From Nitrosomonas sp. (lineage in GTDB: Bacteria; Pseudomonadota; Gammaproteobacteria; Burkholderiales; Nitrosomonadaceae): a stretch of 8,238 nt of DNA. The notes under the pieces are model-generated. The model did not search any database. It worked only from the letters and a program-made list of their open reading frames with translations, and was not told the DNA's origin. Location: assembly GCA_003514765.1 (NCBI GenBank), contig DOOY01000136.1:1-8238 (forward strand), written 5' to 3'. Below are positions 1-6,312 of the stretch, piece after piece (positions within the stretch are counted from its first letter, which is position 1; each line of letters opens with the position of its first letter). The translations under genes and the position numbers were made by a program.

Positions 1-439
1 TGGATTGTGCAGCTTTTTCTGGATTTAGTGTAAATGTTCCGCCGTTATAGGTGCCAAATTGTACGGTAAGTGTTCCACTGCCTATCGATGTGTTGGAAGA
101 TGCGAAATTACCGGACTTTAGCTTTTGTGATTGTGCCAATGTTTGGATTTCGACGTCATAACTTCCGGTAATCGCAGAAGAATTAGCACTTACACTTGCC
201 AGGGAAGTATCTGCCAATTTAGCAGAAGTGGCAGAAAAATTTGCCGGGCTTTTGAGTGCAGAAAGACTGCTCTGAAACGAAGAGAGCGCTCCCTTGAGCG
301 TGCCGAATGCTGTCAATTGTGTTTGTTGCCTTGCTTCTTTAGTATCAAGGGCTAAAAGTGGTCTGCGTTCTACAGACATTAACTGGCTTACAATGCCGTT
401 AACATCTAGTCCAGAGCCTATTCCCGGTGTTGATAGCAT
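1..439 (-). CDS. fliD: Flagellar filament cap protein FliD, N-terminal part
   Basis: FliD (HAP2) forms the cap at the distal tip of the flagellar filament and helps exported flagellin subunits fold into place. The first 146 codons are present; the rest lies beyond the window start. The protein begins MLSTPGIGSGLDVNGIVSQL, the classic FliD N-terminus (conserved GIGSGLD and an I-V-x-x-L-M helix), followed by a long Ser/Ala/Thr-rich coiled-coil type segment and a SYDVEIQTLAQSQKL stretch typical of the FliD_N domain. The start is ATG at 437-439. It is supported by an AAGGGAGT Shine-Dalgarno sequence (complement of 448-455) at 8 bases spacing and by the family N-terminus starting exactly there. 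The gene follows flaG by 31 bases on the same strand, so it is probably cotranscribed with flaG. No separate promoter was recognised in the short gap. Identity is seen directly from the conserved N-terminus; only the missing C-terminus limits certainty. Confidence 0.93.
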   Translation of the reverse strand, partial: MLSTPGIGSGLDVNGIVSQLMSVERRPLLALDTKEARQQTQLTAFGTLKGALSSFQSSLSALKSPANFSATSAKLADTSLASVSANSSAITGSYDVEIQTLAQSQKLKSGNFASSNTSIGSGTLTVQFGTYNGGTFTLNPEKAAQS

Positions 440-470
440 TTTTCTTGACTCCCTTCAGTTGATTGCATTT

Positions 471-842
471 TCAAGCTTCATCGTCAAATAGCAAGCCCTG
501 GATTTTATCCAGTGTTCGTGCAATGGAAATGGCCTCTTGTGACGGAAATTGCCTGATCACTTCCTGTGTTTGTGCATCCATTACTTTTACAACGGTTTTG
601 CCCGTGTCTTCATCTATAGAAAACCGAAGGTTTTGTGCCATGTTATTGACAGTTTCTTGTATCTTTTCAACAGCCTGCTCGATATGTATATCAGACTTGG
701 GGTTTTGTTCGATGCTGGCTGGATTAATTGAATCTGAAGATGCAGCTTTACTACTGTTGGTTTGTAAATTTTGCGAGACTGGCAATGTAAGCAAAGGCTG
801 CGGGAAATTGCCTGCTGTATCATTAATATGATTTATTGCCAT
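471..842 (-). CDS. flaG: FlaG family flagellar protein
   Basis: This 123-residue protein has a variable, Ser/Asn/Pro-rich N-terminal half (about residues 1-50) and a conserved FlaG domain in the second half (about 51-120). The domain shows an amphipathic helix (IEQAVEKIQETVNN), then a strand-turn-strand pattern LRFSIDEDTGKTVVKVMDA and the signature EVIRQFPSQEAISIA. FlaG proteins are encoded beside flagellin and fliD. In some Pseudomonas, Aeromonas and Campylobacter species their loss alters filament length; the molecular mechanism is not settled. Length is normal for the family. The ATG at 842 has a GAAGGAG Shine-Dalgarno sequence (complement of 850-856) at 7 bases spacing. The gene lies 86 bases downstream of fliC and 31 bases upstream of fliD. 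A stem-loop lies just ahead of its ribosome-binding site and may set its expression relative to fliC. No signal peptide or membrane segment is visible. Confidence 0.92.
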   Translation of the reverse strand: MAINHINDTAGNFPQPLLTLPVSQNLQTNSSKAASSDSINPASIEQNPKSDIHIEQAVEKIQETVNNMAQNLRFSIDEDTGKTVVKVMDAQTQEVIRQFPSQEAISIARTLDKIQGLLFDDEA

Positions 843-865
843 GTTATAACTCCTTCAAATTTAGA

Positions 866-902
866 GAAACGCGAAATTATCGAGTTGAAAATTCCGCGTT
901 TC
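866..902 (-). terminator. Stem-loop between fliC and flaG, possible attenuator
   Basis: Arms at 866-878 and 890-902 form a 13-bp stem around an 11-base loop. In the minus-strand RNA the single non-Watson-Crick position becomes a G-U wobble, so the whole stem pairs; as read from the plus strand it would be an A-C mismatch. This suggests the structure acts in the fliC-to-flaG transcript. The bases that follow (UCUAAAUUUG) are only partly U-rich, so it is not a textbook rho-independent terminator. It could be a leaky terminator or a 3' stabiliser that keeps flagellin mRNA in excess over flaG-fliD. It ends about 10 bases before the flaG Shine-Dalgarno sequence. Confidence 0.55.
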
Positions 903-928
903 ATATTTAAGCTTCAGTACTTTATTTC

Positions 929-2392
929 TTAACGTAAGAGCGAAAGAACATTGTTGGGTAATGAGTTGGCTTGTGCCAGAATTGCAGTACCCGCCTGTTG
1001 CAGAATTTGCCCGCGTGTCATATTGGCTGTTTCTGCAGCAAAATCGGCATCCTGAATACGACTGCGTGATGCAGACAGATTTTCAGAAGTCGTTTGCAGA
1101 TTTGCAATAGCTGAAGAAAAACGATTCTGAATTGCACCTAGATCGCCGCGTGAGCTGTTGATTTGGGCCAATGCAGCATCCAGTGTTTTAATCGCGGTTT
1201 GTGCACCTGTCGACGATGTGATATCCACTGTAGCTACTGAACTAAACGCACTGGTCGTAGCGCCAAAAACGTCTGCATTGCCGTTGCCCACAGTAATTTG
1301 ACCAGCAGAACTTGTAAGTTCAACAGTGCCGGTAGCAATTGCCGAATCAGTTGCTGCACCACCAGTCAATTGTCTTGTGGTTACGCCAGCAGTGAAATCA
1401 GCAGTTTTCGTTGCGCCGGAATTATTGAAGTCTTGCAGTGCAATATCTCTTCCATCGGTTGTTGTCAGTGATATAACTGACTTATTAGTTGGATCTGCAA
1501 ATGACGCAGTGACACCAGTAAGGGACTGCAAACCATTAATTGCAGAAGCCAGCCCACTCAAGTCGGATGCATCTGTTACATTGGCAGAGATTGAATTGCC
1601 ATTTAAAGTCATGGTAACAGTGCCTGCAGAACCTACGTTGCCCAGTGTGGCACTATTGCTGGCCGTTGCGGTCACACCAACATCTGCTGCAGCAGAATTG
1701 ATTGCAGCGGCGATTGTTTTGGCATCTGATCCTACTGCATAACTAATTGCACCGGTTGCGCCTTTGTTCGTGGTGATTACCAGGTCAGCTTCTACAAGAA
1801 CACCGTTGCCACCTGAAACATCGGCTGCCGTGGCAGTTGCGGTTCCCATTGCAGTGCCATTTGTTGATAGAATATTGCTGCCCAATGCTGTGGCACGTGA
1901 ATCACCGATCGAGGTAACGTTAATCGTTTGGTTTGCATTGGCGCCAACCTGGAAGCTCTGGTTCAAAAATGAACCATCCAGCAAGTTCGTTCCGTTGAAC
2001 TGTGTTTGACTTGCAACACGTGTGATTTCTGATGTCAATTGTGAAACCTCAGCTTGTAGTGCTGCGCGGTCACTGGCGCTGTTGGTCGCATTCGCTGACT
2101 GGATGGACAATTCGCGGATACGCTGCAAGTTGTTGCCAATTTCATTCATCGCACCTTCTGCGGTCTGCGCCAGTGAAATGCCGTCATTAGCATTACGTAC
2201 GGCTTGGTTAAGACCGCGAATTTGTGAAGTCATTCTTTCAGAAATAGCTAAGCCTGCAGAATCATCTTTGGCGCTGTTAATTCTAAGACCGGAAGATAAA
2301 CGTTCCAGTGAGGTATTGAGAGAGGTCTGTGACATGTTCAAGTTGCGTTGAGCATTTAGTGATGCAATATTTGAGTTAATGGTTTGTGGCAT
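929..2392 (-). CDS. fliC: Flagellin, filament structural protein
   Basis: This is the 487-residue subunit of the flagellar filament, exported through the flagellar type III apparatus. Residues 1 to about 165 carry the conserved D0/D1 N-terminus (start [18 protein letters not shown], then [22 protein letters not shown] and [18 protein letters not shown]). Residues about 395-487 carry the matching C-terminus ([21 protein letters not shown], ending [10 protein letters not shown]). The central, surface-exposed part is Ala/Thr/Ser/Gly-rich and contains two Flagellin_IN-like segments: about 224-245 ([19 protein letters not shown]) and about 277-320 ([18 protein letters not shown], then the RDIALQDF stretch). 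No cysteine is present, as is usual for flagellins. The ATG at 2392 has an AAGGAG Shine-Dalgarno sequence (complement of 2400-2405) at 7 bases. It is the first gene of the fliC-flaG-fliD series and has its own sigma-28-like promoter. Strong open frames on the opposite strand inside it are composition shadows. Confidence 0.98.
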   Translation of the reverse strand: MPQTINSNIASLNAQRNLNMSQTSLNTSLERLSSGLRINSAKDDSAGLAISERMTSQIRGLNQAVRNANDGISLAQTAEGAMNEIGNNLQRIRELSIQSANATNSASDRAALQAEVSQLTSEITRVASQTQFNGTNLLDGSFLNQSFQVGANANQTINVTSIGDSRATALGSNILSTNGTAMGTATATAADVSGGNGVLVEADLVITTNKGATGAISYAVGSDAKTIAAAINSAAADVGVTATASNSATLGNVGSAGTVTMTLNGNSISANVTDASDLSGLASAINGLQSLTGVTASFADPTNKSVISLTTTDGRDIALQDFNNSGATKTADFTAGVTTRQLTGGAATDSAIATGTVELTSSAGQITVGNGNADVFGATTSAFSSVATVDITSSTGAQTAIKTLDAALAQINSSRGDLGAIQNRFSSAIANLQTTSENLSASRSRIQDADFAAETANMTRGQILQQAGTAILAQANSLPNNVLSLLR

Positions 2393-2482
2393 TTGGATTC
2401 TCCTTATTTAAATGCTTAATATGTGGTTTTTTTCCTTTACGGTGGCTTAATCCTGCACTCTAAGAGGTAGTTAACCATCGTT
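2393..2482 (-). promoter_or_regulatory. Probable fliC 5' leader with GGA motifs
   Basis: If transcription starts a few bases downstream of the sigma-28-like -10 element, the fliC mRNA carries a leader of about 90 bases. It contains three GGA triplets: one in GCAGGAUU (complement of 2451-2453), one in AAAGGAAA (complement of 2433-2435) and one in the AAGGAG ribosome-binding site itself (complement of 2401-2403). GGA motifs spaced in this way are a known pattern for CsrA/RsmA binding, and flagellin leaders are CsrA targets in some bacteria. The transcription start and any CsrA control are inferred. No strong hairpin presenting the motifs was found by eye. Confidence 0.3.
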
Positions 2483-2489
2483 GTAGCTG

Positions 2490-2516
2490 TAATCGGTTGA
2501 CTTTTTAGAAAGTTAA
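2490..2516 (-). promoter_or_regulatory. Sigma-28 (FliA)-type promoter of fliC
   Basis: On the minus strand TTAACTTT (complement of 2509-2516) and ACCGATTA (complement of 2490-2497) are separated by exactly 11 bases. The FliA consensus is TAAAGTTT-N11-GCCGATAA, so each half matches 6 of 8 positions with the ideal spacing, including the CCGAT core. Its position, about 100 bases upstream of the flagellin start codon, fits late (class 3) flagellar gene control by FliA after hook completion. No better sigma-70 or sigma-54 element was seen in this stretch. Confidence 0.7.
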
Positions 2517-2558
2517 GTGTTTTTGTTTTATTCAGATCAATTTTTGTAAGTTTTTTCG

Positions 2559-2681
2559 ATCATCATAGGATTACAACTGCCGGCTTAGCTGAGAAAATAT
2601 GTTATATAGGTGGTGTAGGTTGATACGTTTGGAATCTATAGGACACATCAGATTGAATACTATTTGTTTGCCTATGATGAT
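2559..2681. repeat. 11-bp inverted repeat pair 101 bases apart
   Basis: ATCATCATAGG at 2559-2569 is the exact reverse complement of CCTATGATGAT at 2671-2681. Neither arm extends further outward or inward. The spacing of 101 bases is too long for a simple terminator but suits two operator copies for one DNA-binding protein between the divergent fliC and kinase genes. A match of this length somewhere in about 700 bases is unlikely but not very unlikely by chance, so function is uncertain. Confidence 0.35.
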
Positions 2682-2970
2682 TTGGGAACATGTGTATATA
2701 CTGTCGATTGTGCTTCGCGGATATCATTACCAAGCGTGATCATGAGTCCAAGTAAAGGTCGGGTATTGAGTAAACTGTTTTAAGTTTGTTTGTCTGGCGA
2801 GAAAATAATATTGAAATAAATGCTTTTGTCGACAGGGTATTTTGTATTGCCGAGGGCCAGAAGGAAAAGATGGCGCCATTACACTTAAAACTTACCTGGG
2901 CGGTTTTAGGCAGTTCCTTGGCCAGTCTCTGTAAAAATTCTGTGTGGCTAAGAATCAGAAAATCAGGCAT

Positions 2971-2999
2971 TTATGGATAAGAAAGAGTTGGATTATAAT
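2971..2999 (+). promoter_or_regulatory. Weak candidate promoter for the kinase-regulator operon
   Basis: TATAAT at 2994-2999 is a perfect sigma-70 -10 hexamer. The bases 17 upstream (TTATGG, 2971-2976) match the -35 consensus poorly, and there is no extended -10 TG. If used, the leader before the kinase GTG would be about 110 bases. A poor -35 would fit an activator-dependent promoter, but an isolated TATAAT in AT-rich DNA can also be chance. Confidence 0.22.
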
Positions 3000-3117
3000 A
3001 CTAGTAAGTAGTTTTCTTCTGCTGGATAATTTAAGTCAATCAGTCTATTATTCATAAGGTTATGTAATTGTTAATGGAAATAAGTTTGATTTGGGTCAAG
3101 ATATAGTTGGAATTTGA

Positions 3118-4689
3118 GTGATCAAAAAAAGAGTTCTGAAAGTTCTGATAGCTGAAAACTCTGCCGCTGATGCAGATTTAATACAAGATGCGCTTGTGAG
3201 AAGTGGGTTGCAGTTGAATTATATGCGGATAGATACCGCGCATGAATTACGCAATGCACTTAGAACGAACGTATGGGATGTTGTGCTATCAAATGCTGAT
3301 TTGCCGCAGTTGGGTGCCGATGAGATTTTGCAACATTTGTTGGATCGTGGCCATGATGTCCCCTTGATTGTTCTATCCGAGCAAGAAAATGAAGAAGCGG
3401 CTACATCTCTGATGGAGAAGGGCGTATGTGATTTTATTGTAAAAAAGAATCTGTCAAGACTTGCGCCAGTTATTCGTCGTAGCTTAAGAGCTGCAGAAAA
3501 TAATCGACGTATTAATATTACACAAGTTGCACTGCAAAAAAGTGAAGCGCGTTTTCGTGCAATTACAACCAATCTCCCTGGTGTGGTATTTCAGTTTTTG
3601 CTGGCGCCTGATCAGAATGAAAGTTTTCCTTATGTGAGTAGTGCTTCCGAAACATTGTTGGGCTTATCACCACACACATTGATGTCAAACGCATCATTGT
3701 TTACGCGATTGATTTTGCCTGATGATAAAAAAAATTACGAGCGATTACTGCAAGTTTCTGCTGAAAAACTCTCTACATTAAATTGGGAAGGACGCATTCA
3801 AGTCAAGGGGGATGTCGATATTAAGTGGATCAGTCTTCGGGCAACGCCGAGAATGGCAGCTGATGGGGGTATTTTATGGGGTGGTATTATGATTAATATT
3901 ACCCGAAATAAATTAGCTGAAAGTGAAATTGCTTATTCTCGGGAGCAATTGGCCGAATTGTCTTCTTATTTGCAAAAAGTCAAGGAACATGAGCGTGCGC
4001 GCATCGCGCGCGAGATTCATGATGATATTGGCGGTACATTAACCGCTATAAAATGCGAGTTAGTGCCTTGTATGGATTCCACGCCACGACCAAGTGCTTT
4101 TTATGAAAAAAAAGCAGCATTAATCGAAAGTTTAGTAGACCATGTAATTGATAGTACACGCAGGATCTCTTTAGATCTTCGGCCTGGAATCCTTGATTTT
4201 GGAATTGTAGCGGCCGTCCAGTGGCAGGCTAAAGAATTTAGTCGGCGTACAGGCATTACGGGCCATTTTTCATGTGAAAAAGAAGAAATTTTGCTGGATT
4301 CGGATTTGTCGGTCGCAATTTTCCGTATTTTTCAAGAAATATTAACTAATATTTCCAAACATGCACAAGCGACTGATATCTGGGTCAAACTTGCAGAATA
4401 TGAAGGAAAAATCGTGCTGGAGGTGCTCGATAATGGCCGTGGAATCAATCAACAAGATATGGAGAAACAGGATTCTTTCGGAATTAGAGGAATGCGTGAA
4501 CGTTGTCAGCAATTAAAAGGGACTTTTCATATCTCCGGTCAGCCGGGCAGAGGAACCAAAGCAAGTATTCTAATACCGATTCAAGAAGTGAAGCCGCTTT
4601 ACACGGATGACCCGGAAGAAAATTTTGGAACTGGACATGACGTTGGTCAGAATGGTTTCGTAAAAATCGATAACCGGAGAAAACAATGA
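3118..4689 (+). CDS. Soluble sensor histidine kinase: pseudo-receiver, PAS, HisKA_3, HATPase
   Basis: This 523-residue NarX/DegS-type kinase has no membrane segment, so it probably senses a cytoplasmic signal. Residues about 5-125 are receiver-like, but Asn59 (codon 3292-3294, in VVLSNADLP) replaces the phosphoacceptor Asp and Glu13-Asn14 replaces the acidic pair; Ser87 and Lys109 of the switch are kept. Residues about 140-275 look like a PAS sensor domain (SEARFRAITTNLPGVVFQF, ending GGIMINITRNKLAE). The HisKA_3 dimerisation helix has the phospho-accepting His301 in ARIAREIHDDIGGTL. The ATPase part shows the N box (FQEILTNISKHA, 402-416), G1 box (DNGRGI, 438-443) and G2 box (FGIRGM, 454-459). 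A hydrophilic tail of about 32 residues follows the domain end. The start is GTG directly after an in-frame TGA at 3115-3117, so it cannot start upstream; its Shine-Dalgarno sequence is weak (TTGGA). The gene overlaps the regulator gene by 4 bases. The signal sensed is unknown. Confidence 0.92.
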   Translation: MIKKRVLKVLIAENSAADADLIQDALVRSGLQLNYMRIDTAHELRNALRTNVWDVVLSNADLPQLGADEILQHLLDRGHDVPLIVLSEQENEEAATSLMEKGVCDFIVKKNLSRLAPVIRRSLRAAENNRRINITQVALQKSEARFRAITTNLPGVVFQFLLAPDQNESFPYVSSASETLLGLSPHTLMSNASLFTRLILPDDKKNYERLLQVSAEKLSTLNWEGRIQVKGDVDIKWISLRATPRMAADGGILWGGIMINITRNKLAESEIAYSREQLAELSSYLQKVKEHERARIAREIHDDIGGTLTAIKCELVPCMDSTPRPSAFYEKKAALIESLVDHVIDSTRRISLDLRPGILDFGIVAAVQWQAKEFSRRTGITGHFSCEKEEILLDSDLSVAIFRIFQEILTNISKHAQATDIWVKLAEYEGKIVLEVLDNGRGINQQDMEKQDSFGIRGMRERCQQLKGTFHISGQPGRGTKASILIPIQEVKPLYTDDPEENFGTGHDVGQNGFVKIDNRRKQ

Positions 4690-5318
4690 TCCATGTGATG
4701 ATTGCTGACGATCATGCAATTGTTCGCCAGGGTTTGAAACAGATATTGAACGAAACAGGAGATATCAGAGTGACCGGTGAAGCTGAAACAGGATTTCAGG
4801 CAATCAAGATTGTCCGCCATCACGATTTTGACGTTATGTTGCTTGATATTTCACTGCCGGACAGAAATGGAATAGAAGTATTAAAACAGATAAAGAAAGA
4901 TAAACCGAATTTGGCAATTTTGGTTTTGAGTATGCATAATGAACATGAATTTGCCATTCGCGCATTAAAAGCGGGTGCCGCGGGCTATTTGAATAAACAA
5001 AGTGCGCCCGCTCAATTGGTGATTGCTATTCGTCAAGTTGCATCCGGTGATAAATATGTCAGTCCAGCCGTAGCCCAGGAGCTCGCGAATTCAATCAATT
5101 CTGATAGCGATCAACCACTATACACCATATTATCTGATCGTGAATTCCAGACGCTATGTCTTATTGCGTCAGGTAAAACCTTGTCAGACATCTCTGCAGA
5201 ACTGTTTTTAAGTCCTAAAACTGTAAGTGTTTATCGTGCTCGTATTTTGGAAAAGCTTAAGTTAAATAATAATTCGGAGTTAATACGCTACGCTATAAAA
5301 AACAAGTTGGTGGATTGA
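4686..5318 (+). CDS. NarL/FixJ family response regulator (REC plus LuxR-type HTH)
   Basis: This 210-residue DNA-binding response regulator is the partner of the kinase just upstream. The receiver domain (about 1-120) is complete: acidic pair Asp8-Asp9 (IADDHAIVRQGL), phosphoacceptor Asp54 in VMLLDISLPDRNG, switch Ser82 and conserved Lys104 in GYLNKQS. After a short linker, residues about 146-210 form a LuxR/GerE helix-turn-helix (LSDREFQTL, then the recognition helix LSPKTVSVYRARILEKL). The layout and the HTH wording resemble UvrY/GacA and other NarL members, but the exact ortholog cannot be named from sequence alone. The ATG overlaps the kinase stop (ATGA, 4686-4689), and GGAG at 4676-4679 lies 6 bases upstream, which indicates translational coupling and matched expression. 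Phosphotransfer from kinase His301 to Asp54 is inferred from family knowledge. Target genes are unknown; divergent fliC is one candidate. Confidence 0.95.
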   Translation: MIHVMIADDHAIVRQGLKQILNETGDIRVTGEAETGFQAIKIVRHHDFDVMLLDISLPDRNGIEVLKQIKKDKPNLAILVLSMHNEHEFAIRALKAGAAGYLNKQSAPAQLVIAIRQVASGDKYVSPAVAQELANSINSDSDQPLYTILSDREFQTLCLIASGKTLSDISAELFLSPKTVSVYRARILEKLKLNNNSELIRYAIKNKLVD

Positions 5319-5400
5319 TGTTGTTCAAGGCTACACAGACCATGTCTATAAATCCAAATAAGTGTTGAAAACTGTGCTTGGAAAATATTCATAACCAGAA

Positions 5401-5631
5401 ATGCAGAAATTTGATCGAGAACTCGATGCGCGTGGACTGGTTTGTCCGTTGCCTATCCTGCGCACTAAACAGTCACTTGCGGTAATGGCCAGCGGACAGA
5501 TTTTGAAAATTGTCGCTACGGATCCTGCTGCGGAGATTGACTTTCAGGTTTTTGCCGAGCAAACGGGTAATGCGTTGTTATCAATGTCGGAGATCAACAT
5601 GGAGTTTGTTTTTTTTCTGAAGAAAAGATAA
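5401..5631 (+). CDS. tusA: TusA/SirA family sulfurtransferase
   Basis: This small cytoplasmic sulfur-carrier protein has 76 residues, normal for the family. It opens with the signature ELDARGLVCPLPILRTKQSL, containing the CPxP motif with the persulfide-carrying Cys15. The later ILKIVATDPAAEIDF and the hydrophobic C-terminal strand (MEFVFFLKKR) complete the beta-alpha-beta fold of TusA. In E. coli TusA accepts sulfur from IscS and passes it to TusBCD for tRNA 2-thiouridine. In sulfur-oxidising bacteria paralogues work with DsrE-type proteins and heterodisulfide-reductase-like complexes. No such partners are in this window, so the specific role is open, and the symbol denotes the family rather than a proven ortholog. 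The gene lies 82 bases after the response regulator with no clear terminator between, so read-through is possible. Its Shine-Dalgarno sequence is poor. It converges with lutC, 33 bases apart, without an obvious bidirectional terminator. Confidence 0.9.
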   Translation: MQKFDRELDARGLVCPLPILRTKQSLAVMASGQILKIVATDPAAEIDFQVFAEQTGNALLSMSEINMEFVFFLKKR

Positions 5632-5664
5632 GTTTTGTAATGAAAGTTAACAATTATTTTTAGC

Positions 5665-6312
5665 TCATAGCAAGATCACCACCAATTCTTTGGGTCCATG
5701 TATGCCATAGGTTAGTGTCTGTTCGATATCGGCCGATTTGGAAGGACCCGAAACCAGAAGTATATTTGCCGGCAATTCTGTTTTTATCCAATCTTGTACT
5801 TCTACCGCTTCGGCGAATGTACTGTAGACTTTGGATTTTTCCAGTAAAGCAATATGTACAGGCGGTACCAGCGACATTAAACGCGGCTCATGCGCATCAG
5901 GCCATAAGATCAACGTGCCTGTTTCTGCAATGCCGCCATAAGTGCTGGTAAAAGCGGCGTCGATGCCATCAAACATTTCCAACTTCCATTCGGCAATCGG
6001 CTGGCTGTAGTTTTTGAGTACGGGAAACCGGTCGGCTTGTCTGAGTATCGTTTCACCCCATTTTGTATTAGATGAAAATAACAGGTTGTTCAGATGCTTG
6101 GCACGGCATATATACTGCAGTTCGGTTAGCCAGTTATCCTGCGTTGCATCATGGATTTCAGCATGTGCAGCTTTCATAAGCTCCGTAAAACGGTTCACCT
6201 TTTTATCGGTATTCCAGTTCAGGCAATTCAGCTTATCCTGTTCTGCAGGTTTTAAATCGAAGCTTGGTGATTTGCGCAAACGACTGAGAATATGGTTGCG
6301 TGCATTATTCAT
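5665..6312 (-). CDS. lutC: Lactate utilization protein C (LUD domain)
   Basis: LutC (LldG/YkgG family) is a subunit of the LutABC L-lactate oxidation complex and lacks iron-sulfur motifs. The protein has 215 residues, close to the usual size. The N-terminal helix (NHILSRLRKS) precedes the LUD domain. Its hallmarks are the glycine-rich AETGTLILWPDAHEPRL and MSLVPPVHIALL segments (about 130-155) and the C-terminal SGPSKSADIEQTLTYGIHGP, which is characteristic of LutC. The ATG at 6312 overlaps the end of lutB by 8 bases (6305-6312) in a different frame. No strong Shine-Dalgarno sequence precedes it, so it probably depends on translation of lutB. It is the last gene of the operon within the window and converges with tusA. 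Biochemical assignment of LutC to a specific step is not established in general; the assignment to the complex is from family knowledge. Confidence 0.93.
   Translation of the reverse strand: MNNARNHILSRLRKSPSFDLKPAEQDKLNCLNWNTDKKVNRFTELMKAAHAEIHDATQDNWLTELQYICRAKHLNNLLFSSNTKWGETILRQADRFPVLKNYSQPIAEWKLEMFDGIDAAFTSTYGGIAETGTLILWPDAHEPRLMSLVPPVHIALLEKSKVYSTFAEAVEVQDWIKTELPANILLVSGPSKSADIEQTLTYGIHGPKELVVILL

Larger units (their letters stand above)
2517..3117. other. Long divergent intergenic region, mostly unexplained
   Basis: About 600 bases lie between the fliC promoter and the kinase start codon. By eye the stretch is AT-rich except for about 2840-2945, which has more G and C. No tRNA, known riboswitch, insertion-sequence end or confident gene was recognised. 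Two overlapping open frames occupy the GC-richer part: 2740-2970 on minus (76 codons, with a plausible amphipathic start SHTEFLQRLAKELP) and 2786-2980 on plus (64 codons, TTG start). Neither has a good Shine-Dalgarno sequence, neither resembles a family I know, and they overlap almost fully, so at most one can be real. A decayed gene fragment or a small RNA are alternatives. An 11-bp inverted repeat pair lies at 2559-2681. Confidence 0.5.

Noticed and set aside
131..831. Plus-strand small ORFs at 131-355, 294-491, 463-831 and the minus frame 614-823
   Set aside because: They overlap fliD and flaG in other frames; low-complexity or Cys/Ser-rich translations with no support.
1326..2351. Open frames on the plus strand (1326-1742, 1764-2009, 2022-2351) inside fliC
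   Set aside because: They lie antisense to an unmistakable flagellin and owe their length to its Ala/Thr/Ser-rich codon use; no family features or ribosome-binding sites.
2692..2702. Short palindrome GTATATAC near 2694
   Set aside because: Simple alternating AT-type palindrome of 8 bases, expected by chance in this composition.
5365..5391. TTGAAA / TATTCA as a tusA promoter
   Set aside because: Spacing is only 15 bases, the -10 match is modest, and transcription would start almost on the ATG; not convincing enough.
5632..5664. Bidirectional terminator between convergent tusA and lutC
   Set aside because: The spacer is AT-rich but no stem of useful length was found, so no terminator is annotated.
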